47,452 nucleotides of DNA, taken from contig NZ_JAHUTT010000028.1 in NCBI RefSeq assembly GCF_019209865.1, positions 1 to 47,452 of the forward strand, in the 5' to 3' direction. A program made the translations under genes and the position numbers. The notes below the pieces were generated by a model. The model was not told the origin of the DNA. It worked only from the letters and a program-made list of their open reading frames with translations, and did not search any database. Positions 1 through 7,953 of this stretch are shown piece after piece; the first letter of the stretch is position 1; each line of letters opens with the position of its first letter. Source of the DNA: Shewanella sp. NIFS-20-20 (GTDB lineage: Bacteria; Pseudomonadota; Gammaproteobacteria; Enterobacterales; Shewanellaceae).

Positions 1-4
1 AATT

Positions 5-122
5 TGTCTGGAGACCATAGCACTGTGGCCCCACCTGATCCCATTCCGAACTCAGAAGTGAAACGCAGTCGCGCCGATGGTAGTGTGGGGCTTCCCCATG
101 CGAGAGTAGGTCATTTCCAGGC
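5..122 (+). rRNA. rrf: 5S ribosomal RNA
   Basis: The sequence has the gammaproteobacterial 5S layout: a terminal helix between about 6-11 and 117-122, the conserved core CCGAACTCAGAAGTGAAACG near 46-65, and the GCGCCGATGGTAGTGTGGGG block after it. It is the last gene of an rRNA operon whose 16S and 23S genes would lie left of the window. A strong terminator follows within 20 bases. Ends are good to a few bases. Confidence 0.97.
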
Positions 123-137
123 GCCTAATAAGAGATA

Positions 138-166
138 AGCCCGTTACTGATGTAACGGGCTTTTTT
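138..166 (+). terminator. Rho-independent terminator of the rRNA operon
   Basis: A perfect 10-bp stem (138-147 with 152-161) closed by a 4-base loop runs into a run of T (161-166), directly after the 5S rRNA. Confidence 0.92.
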
Positions 167-309
167 CGTTGGGCATTTTTTGATGTTAGATGGTGATAGC
201 TAGGCGCAGCAGCGTGAATAGGGGGCTGTGACAACTGGGCTTTTACCTTGTTAGGCTGGTGAGCAGATTAAAAGGTCACCTTAAGTGATTTTTTTGGCAC
301 GCAGTGGGG

Positions 310-693
310 TTATTTAATGTAAGCGATGGCTTCGACTTCCACCAATGCGTCTTTGGGTAATCGCGCCGCTTGAACGCAAGAGCGAGCTGGCGCCGCATCG
401 TCACCAAATACTTGGGTGTAGACTTCGTTGAACGCGGCGAAATCAGCCATGTCCGCTAAGAAACAAGTGGTTTTTAACACGGTATCTAGCCCGGCACCGG
501 CTTGCTCTAATACTGCCTTTAGGTTCTTGAGAGATTGCTGCGATTGTTCTTTGATCCCGCCGCTAACAAACTCCATGGTGGCTGGATCGAGGGGGATTTG
601 CCCTGAGGTAAACACCAAATTCTGAAATGCAATTCCTTGTGAGTAAGGACCAATTGCTGCAGGTGCGCTGGCAGTATTAATAACAGTCTTCAT
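310..693 (-). CDS. ridA: RidA/YjgF-family reactive enamine/imine deaminase
   Basis: The 127-residue protein has the full length and signature of the Rid family: AIGPYSQ near the N-terminus, FTSGQIP in the middle and [20 protein letters not shown] near the end, including the Arg that binds the substrate carboxylate in RidA. These trimeric cytosolic enzymes hydrolyse 2-aminoacrylate and other imines released by PLP enzymes. The start is supported by GAGG eight bases upstream. It stands alone on the minus strand. The archetypal function is likely, but other Rid subfamilies look very similar. Confidence 0.9.
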   Translation of the reverse strand: MKTVINTASAPAAIGPYSQGIAFQNLVFTSGQIPLDPATMEFVSGGIKEQSQQSLKNLKAVLEQAGAGLDTVLKTTCFLADMADFAAFNEVYTQVFGDDAAPARSCVQAARLPKDALVEVEAIAYIK

Positions 694-772
694 TACGTTT
701 CCTCATCGCTGATCATTTATGCTTGTGCCTACTATTGTAAGCACAATCGATTCACCCTTCGAGTGCTTGGTG

Positions 773-1327
773 TTACTCGTCACGGTACTCAGGGATTTGT
801 TTGGGTTTACAGCCATTAATTGTTCGGTAAAAGTTTAGCAGCTCATTGATATCATGACGTTTATTTCCTGTCGGCATGAATGACGGTGCGATGATGATTT
901 TTTTGAGCGAAAAATCCAAACCGACGGCGACAATAGGCACTTGGGCTTGTTGGGCTATATGGTAGAAGCCGGTTTTCCAACGCGTCACTGGGCTGCGGGT
1001 TCCCTCTGGCGCTAGTGCTAATTTATAGTGTGGCTGGGTGGCAAATAATAGTGCGGCGGAATCCACTAGGTTATTGTTTTTTCTTCTGTCGACTGGGCTG
1101 CCACCTATGGCTCGAAAAAACCAGCCCCAAGGTGGGATAAATAGTTGATGTTTACCAAGAAAATGAATTTGAGTTTTAAGGGCGCCTCTGGCGATAACGC
1201 CAATAATAAAGTCCCAATTACTGGTGTGGGGGCCGACAATCATGATGTACTGGTTTATCTGAGGTGGTGAGCCTTCAAAGCGCCATCCAGAAATTTTCAT
1301 TAGCCAATGACATAATCGATTAAACAT
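773..1327 (-). CDS. 1-acylglycerol-3-phosphate acyltransferase-like protein (PlsC superfamily)
   Basis: The 184-residue protein carries the acyltransferase HX4D motif as HTSNWD (H34, D39) and the phosphate-binding EGTR motif (108-111) after APEGTRS. This is the short cytosolic or membrane-peripheral form without a multi-span N-terminus. Family members transfer an acyl chain to lysophosphatidate or related lysolipids; the true acceptor cannot be told. It is shorter than classical PlsC (about 240 residues), so a role other than bulk phospholipid synthesis is possible. It is separate from ridA by about 80 bases and may share its transcript. Confidence 0.85.
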   Translation of the reverse strand: MFNRLCHWLMKISGWRFEGSPPQINQYIMIVGPHTSNWDFIIGVIARGALKTQIHFLGKHQLFIPPWGWFFRAIGGSPVDRRKNNNLVDSAALLFATQPHYKLALAPEGTRSPVTRWKTGFYHIAQQAQVPIVAVGLDFSLKKIIIAPSFMPTGNKRHDINELLNFYRTINGCKPKQIPEYRDE

Positions 1328-1420
1328 AGTAACTCGCTATTATTAAAGCACAATAAATTGTACAAACCCTTTTCTTCTATTGATGTATAGTACAAGTTAT
1401 TGAGTAAATGGAGAAATTCA

Positions 1421-1843
1421 ATGATATCCAAATGGCTATTGCTGATATTAATTGCCTGCTCGTGGCCGCTGCATGCGGTGCCTAGTGATAATATTCGCGC
1501 GGTGTTGCAAGCCCAGCAACAGGCTTGGAATGAAGGGGATCTCGATACCTATATGCAGGGGTACTGGAATGATCCTCAGATGCGTTTTGTGTCCAATGGT
1601 AAGTTTCGTTATGGCTGGCAAGAAACGTTAGCTGCTTATAAAAAACACTACCCTGATGCAGAGTCTCTTGGGGTGCTGCTATTTACCATCAAAGACATCA
1701 AGATGCTTAGTAATTATTCGGCCTTAGTGGTCGGGCGTTGGCAGTTGACCCGGGTCAAGGATATGCCTGGTGGAGTCTTCACTTTGCTGATGGAGAAAAT
1801 TGACGGTCGTTGGGTCATTACCCATGATCACACATCCAGTTAA
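1421..1843 (+). CDS. Secreted NTF2-like (SnoaL/DUF4440-type) protein
   Basis: The start at 1421 was chosen over an upstream TTG because GGAG lies seven bases before it and the product then opens with a clean signal peptide (charged MISK, a Leu/Ile-rich core, cleavage near residues 19-20 after PLHA). The mature part of about 120 residues has the pattern of the NTF2 fold used by DUF4440 and SnoaL-like proteins: AVLQAQQQAWNEGDLDTYMQ, then DPQMRFVSNG, then a closing GRWVITHDHTS. Proteins of this sort may bind small ligands or be enzymes; no catalytic assignment can be made. Its 3' end overlaps the convergent NRDE gene by 26 bases. Confidence 0.75.
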   Translation: MISKWLLLILIACSWPLHAVPSDNIRAVLQAQQQAWNEGDLDTYMQGYWNDPQMRFVSNGKFRYGWQETLAAYKKHYPDAESLGVLLFTIKDIKMLSNYSALVVGRWQLTRVKDMPGGVFTLLMEKIDGRWVITHDHTSS

Positions 1844-2579
1844 TTACTTCTGAGCCGATGGTTTTTCCTTTTTGATTAAAGCGGGTTTCGCTTAATTCAA
1901 GCTGACCTTGCTGATTTTTAATTAAGATACTGGCGCTGCGAGTGCCATAGTCAGGGCTGATGATGAATATGGCAGATAATAGTCTTTCCCATTCTCTGCC
2001 GATCCCGGTATTGGGAAGCAAATCATCACTGGGGCGACTCTGATCTTGTAGCAGGGGTAATAATTGCTGGCGATTGATCTGGCTACTGCTAGAGATCGCT
2101 TCCTCCAATGCTTTGCGGCCGGTGGCCATCTTCGGCCATTCGTCATCCATGGCACCATTGCTGATGGCGTGAAATCCCGAAGACAGCTTGTGGCTGCGCG
2201 CAGACATGCTATTGAAACAAAAATAATCTTGGCCTTGTTGGTAGATCAAGTTAAACGGATTGTATTTATCTGCATTCGTTAGCAGCCACTTGTGCATGGG
2301 CTCTGCCGATAACGCCTTAATGACTAAATCACCGCGAGACAGGCGATTGGCTTGATTGGCTTGTGGCGTTCTTAGATTGGTGAGTGCTGCAAACTGCCCC
2401 TGTTGATTGATCCCCAGCCAAGTGCCTCCGGCCTGTAAATCACGTCCAGCGATGATGCCACTCGGTTGCTGCCATTGATGTAAAGGTTGGGTCGCTCGAT
2501 GATGAAATTCATCGCGGTTAGCACAAACGATTAAAGGGTAATCAGGATGGCTGTTAATGGCCAAAAATAATATACACAT
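1818..2579 (-). CDS. NRDE-family protein (TANGO2-like)
   Basis: The 253-residue protein begins with MCILFLAINSHP and has the family-defining ANRDE sequence at about residues 20-24, followed by the typical GIIAGRDLQAGGTWLGINQ segment. The Cys at position 2 after the initiator is characteristic and may become an N-terminal nucleophile, because the fold belongs to the Ntn-hydrolase type. Eukaryotic TANGO2 relatives are linked to lipid and heme handling, but the bacterial function is not settled. It overlaps the 3' end of the convergent NTF2-like gene. Confidence 0.85.
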   Translation of the reverse strand: MCILFLAINSHPDYPLIVCANRDEFHHRATQPLHQWQQPSGIIAGRDLQAGGTWLGINQQGQFAALTNLRTPQANQANRLSRGDLVIKALSAEPMHKWLLTNADKYNPFNLIYQQGQDYFCFNSMSARSHKLSSGFHAISNGAMDDEWPKMATGRKALEEAISSSSQINRQQLLPLLQDQSRPSDDLLPNTGIGREWERLLSAIFIISPDYGTRSASILIKNQQGQLELSETRFNQKGKTIGSEVINWMCDHG

Positions 2580-2633
2580 AAAGGCTGCTTAGTGGCTATG
2601 ACTAAAACAGCCTGTCGGTATATGTCGTTAATG

Positions 2634-4166
2634 TCAATGATGGTGATGGCTATCGTGGTGATGACTAATTTTGACTTTATCCAGCATTAATCGCTTCATC
2701 ACTCCTCGCGGGCCGACGCGCAATAAGCTACCAGCAAATAGCAGCGCCACCATCCCTAATGCGATGAGGTTGATACTCTCAGGTAAATGAATCCATGGCT
2801 GCCATTGAATATTGACGCTATGGGCTATCAGCAAAACTGAAGCTAAGCAGGCCACGAGGATAGCGCGCTGCAGCCAAGTTATGCTCATTAATTGCGCTCG
2901 GTTAACGATAGGGGCGGCAATCAGGGCAAATAACACCGCTAAATTGCTCCAGCCACTATTGGCCAGTGCCACCGCTAAAACCGCACCAGCAAGATTGCAA
3001 AAACGGCTAGGAATAAACACCATTGTCAGTAGCGCTAGCTGGAGCAATGGGTGATTGAGCGGTACCGATGGGTGGCCAATAAGATTCGCTAGGATCAGGC
3101 AGAAAATAATCCACGGGGCCGAGCGATCAACTAAATGGACAAAGCCAAACTGAATGGATTGTGCTGGTATATTTTTATGGGGCTGCACCGGCTGAATTTG
3201 CCAATAACTCAATAATGCCCCTAGGCCTAACAAGGCACCCGCTTGGATCAAGGTCATGGCGGGGCCGAGTAAGAACAACGTGATAATTAATGCTTCGGGG
3301 CCTGCGAGTCGTTGTAACCATAAGCTCGACAGTGTGCTGGTGTTAGGACGTATACCAAACACGAATCTGAGGCTGGCACAGGCATAAGCTAATAACAAAA
3401 TCGGGGCGATGCTGGTGAGCCAATAAAACAATTGGTCTGTACTGTGATCATGATGATGATGACTGTGTGCACCGGAATCTAAGGTCAGCAACAGCACTAA
3501 CAACCCCACCCCCAGCAGGCTACCAATGCCAGCTTGGTATTGGTATTTGCCCTTAGTGTCATGCTCTGATTGGCCGTGGGGTTGGTGTAACACCACATGT
3601 AAAATTGATCCGGTGACAAATGCTTGTAGATACACAGTGTTATCTAAGCTTAGGTGTTGCAGGAGTTGGCCGCCGGCAAAGTAACCCACGCCGGTAAGCA
3701 CCATCATGGCTGCAATGACCACCGCCGCCCAGCGATTTCCTACCTGAGGTTTGAGTAACCACCAAATGGCCAGCCCAACGGGCAAGCGGTGCAGTACGAC
3801 TCCCAGTGCCAATAAAGGGGAAGCATCTTGTTGCTGAGCGAGGACCATGGCGCCACCATCGGTAATGGTGTGCAGTAGCAGGCCGCCAATCCCTAACACT
3901 AAAGTGAGGTTATGAGTCATATTCGACCAGCGATGAAATACCTTTTCACTGGCGGTTGGCCCCCATAAACCCAACATGACAAACAGTAACGACAGGAGTC
4001 CGCCATGCTCTAATAATTCGGGCAAGATATGGATCAGTACCAAACCACCCAAAGAGACAAAAATGAATCCATCTAACCCTTTGTGCAGACCACTGCCAGA
4101 GGTGAAATATCGATAGAAAAGTGGTCCTAAGAGCAAGGCCAAACAACTCGCAACTAAATAAAGCAT
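2634..4166 (-). CDS. Predicted metal transporter: ZIP-like N-terminal half joined to a YraQ-like permease half, histidine-rich
   Basis: The 510-residue integral membrane protein has about a dozen hydrophobic segments. Residues 1-225 look ZIP-like: LPELLEHGG (about 49-56), LLLHTITDGGAM with H99 and D103 where ZIP transporters have HSxxDG, and VVLHRLPVG with H126 and P129 where ZIPs have HExPH. Residues 234-241 form a loop of six His and one Asp. Residues about 247-480 resemble the YraQ/DUF318 permease half: GFVHLVDRSAPWI and FIPSRFCNLAGAVLAVALA. The C-terminus ends in a second His cluster (HHHDSHHHH). Zn, Co or Ni transport is an inference from the His residues and ZIP motifs. Whether it imports or exports is unknown. 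Confidence 0.7.
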   Translation of the reverse strand: MLYLVASCLALLLGPLFYRYFTSGSGLHKGLDGFIFVSLGGLVLIHILPELLEHGGLLSLLFVMLGLWGPTASEKVFHRWSNMTHNLTLVLGIGGLLLHTITDGGAMVLAQQQDASPLLALGVVLHRLPVGLAIWWLLKPQVGNRWAAVVIAAMMVLTGVGYFAGGQLLQHLSLDNTVYLQAFVTGSILHVVLHQPHGQSEHDTKGKYQYQAGIGSLLGVGLLVLLLTLDSGAHSHHHHDHSTDQLFYWLTSIAPILLLAYACASLRFVFGIRPNTSTLSSLWLQRLAGPEALIITLFLLGPAMTLIQAGALLGLGALLSYWQIQPVQPHKNIPAQSIQFGFVHLVDRSAPWIIFCLILANLIGHPSVPLNHPLLQLALLTMVFIPSRFCNLAGAVLAVALANSGWSNLAVLFALIAAPIVNRAQLMSITWLQRAILVACLASVLLIAHSVNIQWQPWIHLPESINLIALGMVALLFAGSLLRVGPRGVMKRLMLDKVKISHHHDSHHHH

Positions 4167-4360
4167 AATCTCAAAGGGGGTTGGCTGGAGAAGTTGGGCA
4201 TTATAGCAGTTGTTGTCAATTTCAGCAGGGATAGTCAGCGCTAATTTTCGTGACGGGTTAATGTACCGAAAACTTGTGTATTTTTGAGCTGTTGGGGTAA
4301 AAGTATTGTCAGGATGTTATAGAATACCCCTTAACTCTTTCGTTGATGTGAATTTGCGTT

Positions 4361-4954
4361 ATGGAAACTTGGTCGGCAGCAGTGATGTTGTTCTTAATTA
4401 TGGATCCCTTGGGTAATTTACCCATTTTTGCTTCTATTTTACGGCATATCGAACCAAAGAAGCGGCGCAAGGTGCTAATCCGCGAGCTGTTGTTTGCCTT
4501 AGCGATCATGATGCTCTTTTTATTTGCCGGCCAATCCATTCTTAATTTTCTGAATTTACGCTCGGAATCGGTCAGCATTGCTGGCGGTATCATTCTGTTT
4601 TTAATTGCCATTAAAATGATTTTTCCGCAACCAGGGGGAGTGACTGGCTTGGCGGCGGGGGAAGAACCATTTATTGTGCCGATGGCAATCCCATTAATGG
4701 CGGGGCCGTCGATTTTAGCCGCCTTAATATTACTCGCGAACGCCGATCCCCTTCGCATGGTCGATTGGAGCATTGCGCTGGCCTCTGCTTGGGGCGCGAG
4801 CGCGGTCATTTTAATGTTCTACCAAGTGTTCACTCGAGTATTGGGCGAGAAGGGCCTCACTGCTGTTGAGCGATTAATGGGGATGGTGTTGGTGATGCTG
4901 TCGGTGCAAATGTTCCTTGATGGCGTCGGGACGTATCTGGCCAATAAGGGTTAA
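4361..4954 (+). CDS. yhgN: MarC/YhgN-family inner-membrane protein (UPF0056)
   Basis: The 197-residue, six-helix protein has the YhgN/MarC hallmarks: MDPLGNLPIF near the N-terminus and AGPSILAALILLA in the second repeat. The length is normal for the family. Despite the old MarC (multiple antibiotic resistance) label, the substrate is unknown. It converges on ubiC with a 4-base overlap of the stop codons. The roughly 190-base gap upstream separates it from the divergent ZIP-like gene; I see no promoter there with both a good -35 and -10 at standard spacing. Confidence 0.88.
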   Translation: METWSAAVMLFLIMDPLGNLPIFASILRHIEPKKRRKVLIRELLFALAIMMLFLFAGQSILNFLNLRSESVSIAGGIILFLIAIKMIFPQPGGVTGLAAGEEPFIVPMAIPLMAGPSILAALILLANADPLRMVDWSIALASAWGASAVILMFYQVFTRVLGEKGLTAVERLMGMVLVMLSVQMFLDGVGTYLANKG

Positions 4955-5499
4955 CTCTTTCGCTGTGCCGCCGCTTCAATGATGGCTCTGGCTTTGGGCA
5001 AAAAGATTTCACTGACGATTAGCGTGTCATCGCCCAGATGAAAATAGCGACGACGCCCCCACAAGAGATCGTCGTTGGACATTGTCATTGCCATGGGCAG
5101 TCGAGCAAGTGCTTTCCTGCCATTGACGCTGGCAATTTCGATATTGCCGGCAATAAAGTCACCGGCGAATAATTGCTCTCCTAGCGGCCGATTGCCAAGG
5201 CTGGCTAGCTGGGCGCTCGGGTGATGCATTAGGGCGTCGGGAATGTGGGTGTGGGCAAACACCCACGGGATGCCATCTAGGCATAACAATACTTCGCGCA
5301 CCCATAGGGCTGGTGATAATTGACTGTGGGTGATGAGCTTAACTTCAAAGTGCTGGCAACAATTTCTTAGCCTGGTGGTTAGGCTTCCTTTATCGGTGAG
5401 CCATTGATTCATGGCAACTGACGGTAAATTGTTGCATTTATCTGGCGAAAACCATTGAATTGATTCACCATTAGGGAAGCACTGGCTGGTCATGTACAT
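4951..5499 (-). CDS. ubiC: Chorismate--pyruvate lyase
   Basis: The 182-residue protein matches UbiC: VREVLLCLDGIPWVFAHTHI, then LASLGNRPLGEQLF, then LLWGRRRYFHLGDDTLIVSE and a closing EIFLPKA. The Arg of the VREV segment and the Glu of VSEIFLP correspond to the 4-hydroxybenzoate-binding residues of the E. coli enzyme. It converts chorismate to 4-hydroxybenzoate and pyruvate, the first committed step of ubiquinone synthesis, in the cytosol. ubiA is not adjacent here. Confidence 0.93.
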   Translation of the reverse strand: MYMTSQCFPNGESIQWFSPDKCNNLPSVAMNQWLTDKGSLTTRLRNCCQHFEVKLITHSQLSPALWVREVLLCLDGIPWVFAHTHIPDALMHHPSAQLASLGNRPLGEQLFAGDFIAGNIEIASVNGRKALARLPMAMTMSNDDLLWGRRRYFHLGDDTLIVSEIFLPKARAIIEAAAQRKS

Positions 5500-5596
5500 T
5501 GAAAACTCATCACAATAACGACTGTCCCAAGCAGTCTACCATGACCTAAAAACCACTGATAGCAAAGCTTGTTAACATATATTAATTAAGGAAAAG

Positions 5597-6004
5597 ATGG
5601 TTATCATGAAGATATTAATACCCCTGTTATGTTTGCTGACGAGCTTGATTGGCACCTCGGCGTTTGCTGCAGAAGAGCAAAATGACTTTAGTTATTATGG
5701 CTTTGAGCCAGAGATAGTCACCAATTACATTAGTAAGGGTAAGAAACTTGGTTTTGTCCGTATTAGTGTGGAACTGATGGTTAAGAACCCGGCCGATTTA
5801 GTGGCTGTGGAGCATCATGATCCATTATTGCGCAGCGCGATTGTTGAAATATTAGGTAATCAAACCGAAGAGAAAATTAAATCCCTCACTGGACGTGAAG
5901 AGATCCGACGCGAGTGTTACGATACGGTCAATCAGCTTTTGACCAAGGAAACGGGTCAGGCAGCGGTGGTCAATTTACTCTTTACCCGTTATTTATATGA
6001 TTGA
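5597..6004 (+). CDS. FliL-like protein, secreted form
   Basis: The 135-residue protein resembles the C-terminal domain of flagellar basal-body protein FliL: YYGFEPEIVTNYI, then LGFVRISVELMVKN, then HHDPLLRSAIVEILGNQ and RECYDTVNQLL. Instead of the usual N-terminal membrane anchor it has what looks like a cleavable signal peptide (cleavage near AFAAEEQ). No flagellar genes are nearby, so it is an orphan paralogue and may act in the periplasm outside the motor. AAGGA lies four bases before the ATG at 5597; an ATG at 5606 is equally plausible (MKILIP). Confidence 0.8.
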   Translation: MVIMKILIPLLCLLTSLIGTSAFAAEEQNDFSYYGFEPEIVTNYISKGKKLGFVRISVELMVKNPADLVAVEHHDPLLRSAIVEILGNQTEEKIKSLTGREEIRRECYDTVNQLLTKETGQAAVVNLLFTRYLYD

Positions 6005-6040
6005 CCTGAGTTGACCGGGATCAATCTTTGATTGGTCAAT

Positions 6041-7051
6041 ATGGCATTTAAGAAGACACATACCCCTGCGCGCTCTCTCGATAAACAGGGATTGCATCGC
6101 CGCAACATTCATAACCAAGGCTATGATTTCAGTCGATTAATTGAGGTCATGCCTGAATTATCTGGCTATACCCGGGATAATGGTTATGGCCGAGTTTCAA
6201 TAGATTTTGCCGATCCAAAAGCCGTCAAATGCTTAAATCGTGCGATTTTACTGGCCGATTACCATGTGCTGGATTGGGATATTCCAGACGGGGCCTTGTG
6301 TCCGCCGATCCCCGGGCGCGTCGATTATATTCATTATTTGGCGGATTTATTGCAGGTGAATGGTAAACCGCTCACAGGATGCAATATTAAGGCACTCGAT
6401 ATCGGTACCGGTGCCAATGGGGTGTATCCGTTGTTGGGAAATAGTTGCTACGGCTGGCAGTTTGTCGCCACCGATATTGCCCAAGATTCCCTGGCCAATG
6501 TTGCACACATTATTGAGCGTAATCCGCCCATGTCACATGCGATCAGCCTGAGATTGCAACGCGATAAACAGGCGATATTTACAGGCATTATTCAAGCGGG
6601 CGAAATGTTTGAAGTCAGCATGTGCAATCCGCCATTTCACGAATCAAAGCAGGCGGCCGCTCAGGCAGCCAGTCGTAAAACGTCTAACTTAGGCCGAGCT
6701 AAAAAACAAAAGTCTGCCACTGCCCTGAATTTTGGCGGCCAAGATAATGAGTTATGGTGCCCAGGCGGTGAGTTGACGTTCCTCACAACCATGATTAAAG
6801 AAAGCCTGGCGTTCTCGCATCAATGTTTATGGTTTACCTCGTTGGTCTCTAAAGGTGATAACTTGGCACCCTGTCGTAAGTTATTGATGGAGCAGGGTGT
6901 TGCCGATATTCAAGTGATCCCTATGGAACAAGGGAATAAGCTCACTCGGGTGATTGCTTGGAGTTATTTGGCCGCTAACCATCGTCAAAAGTGGTTAAAG
7001 CTAAAACAACAACAGCCCAAGTTTGCCCATTCCCCCAGTTTAGGGATCTAA
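6041..7051 (+). CDS. rlmF: 23S rRNA (adenine-1618-N6)-methyltransferase
   Basis: The protein of 336 residues has the S-adenosylmethionine-binding ALDIGTGANG (about 118-127) and the N6-adenine methyltransferase motif NPPFH (about 196-200), in the CNPPFHESKQAA context typical of RlmF. It methylates A1618 of 23S rRNA. ATG at 6041 was preferred over an in-frame TTG at 6032; neither has a convincing ribosome-binding site. The 3' end overlaps the convergent regulator gene by 4 bases. Confidence 0.93.
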   Translation: MAFKKTHTPARSLDKQGLHRRNIHNQGYDFSRLIEVMPELSGYTRDNGYGRVSIDFADPKAVKCLNRAILLADYHVLDWDIPDGALCPPIPGRVDYIHYLADLLQVNGKPLTGCNIKALDIGTGANGVYPLLGNSCYGWQFVATDIAQDSLANVAHIIERNPPMSHAISLRLQRDKQAIFTGIIQAGEMFEVSMCNPPFHESKQAAAQAASRKTSNLGRAKKQKSATALNFGGQDNELWCPGGELTFLTTMIKESLAFSHQCLWFTSLVSKGDNLAPCRKLLMEQGVADIQVIPMEQGNKLTRVIAWSYLAANHRQKWLKLKQQQPKFAHSPSLGI

Positions 7052-7953
7052 CTGGCACTCCAAATTAAGCTGCCCGTGTTCGAGAGATCATAGCCACCTA
7101 ACAATGCCGCCATTTGTCTGGACTCTGCACTGGTTAAGCGTTTGAACAAGTGCTGTAACTGACGCCTAAAGTAGATATTTTGTGGCATGACAAAATCAAA
7201 CGATTCTTGCAACACGGGAATAAAGATTAAGCCGCTTTCATTGGCCACGGATTCACAACCAAAACCAATATCGGCGTCCCCCCGGGCGATGTAGCCTGCT
7301 AATTCTCGTTCACTGTAGGCGGTGATCACTTGATTTATATCAGAGACTTGCACCCCTTGTGCTAATAACCAATGCTCAAGGTGCTGTTGACTGCCGGCGC
7401 CACCTTGGCGACCAACCCAGCGTAATGAGTGTTTTACCAGTTGCTGTTGCTGTTGACTGATATGATGTAAGTCAGGGCGTAACAATAAACCTTGGCGCCG
7501 CTGATAACCATGCACCATGACCCATTGTTGGTGATTGGCATAGCCTTTGAGCAAGGCCGGATGGCGAATATTGCGCTCCTCCAAAGAACCCCAATGTAAG
7601 GTACAAACGTCGGCATAACCTTTGGACAGTAAATCTAAGCCTAAGCGCGAGCCGGTCGAGCTATAACTGATTAACTCGCGACTGCCGACGTCGGCCATCA
7701 TCCGTGCGACTGTCATCGACAGTAATGGATCATCACTGCCAGTGATTAACATGCGATCGGTGAGCATGCCGTTATGACATGAGTCCATAATCCAGCGATC
7801 AATGAGAATTTTTGGGAATAACCATTTGCCGGTGATTTTAGTCGCTGGCAAAATACGGTCATTGGCCATTGAATAAACTTTCTTTTCATTTAAATCTAAG
7901 TATTCAGCAACTTGCTTTGCACTCATATAGACTAAATCACTGGCTTCCGTCAT
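7048..7953 (-). CDS. Regulator with excisionase-type DNA-binding domain and PBP-like ligand domain
   Basis: Residues about 6-55 form a MerR/excisionase-type winged helix (MSAKQVAEYLDLNEKKVYSMA, then ATKITGKWLFPKILIDRW). Residues about 68-300 resemble a periplasmic-binding-protein fold used inside the cell (SSTGSRLGLDLLSKGYADVC, RGDADIGFGCESVANESGLIFIPV), like the domain found in some MoeA fusions and molybdate-related regulators. The gene overlaps fdhD by 4 bases, so the two are co-transcribed, opposite to the fdh operon. I infer control of formate dehydrogenase or molybdenum genes; the ligand (molybdate, tungstate or other) is a guess. Confidence 0.8.
   Translation of the reverse strand: MTEASDLVYMSAKQVAEYLDLNEKKVYSMANDRILPATKITGKWLFPKILIDRWIMDSCHNGMLTDRMLITGSDDPLLSMTVARMMADVGSRELISYSSTGSRLGLDLLSKGYADVCTLHWGSLEERNIRHPALLKGYANHQQWVMVHGYQRRQGLLLRPDLHHISQQQQQLVKHSLRWVGRQGGAGSQQHLEHWLLAQGVQVSDINQVITAYSERELAGYIARGDADIGFGCESVANESGLIFIPVLQESFDFVMPQNIYFRRQLQHLFKRLTSAESRQMAALLGGYDLSNTGSLIWSAS

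Noticed and set aside
52..234. Minus-strand open frame of 60 codons
   Set aside because: It lies across the 5S rRNA and its terminator and has no family resemblance.
4306..4325. TTGTCA and TAGAAT as a yhgN promoter
   Set aside because: The two boxes are only 8 bases apart, far from the usual 16-18.
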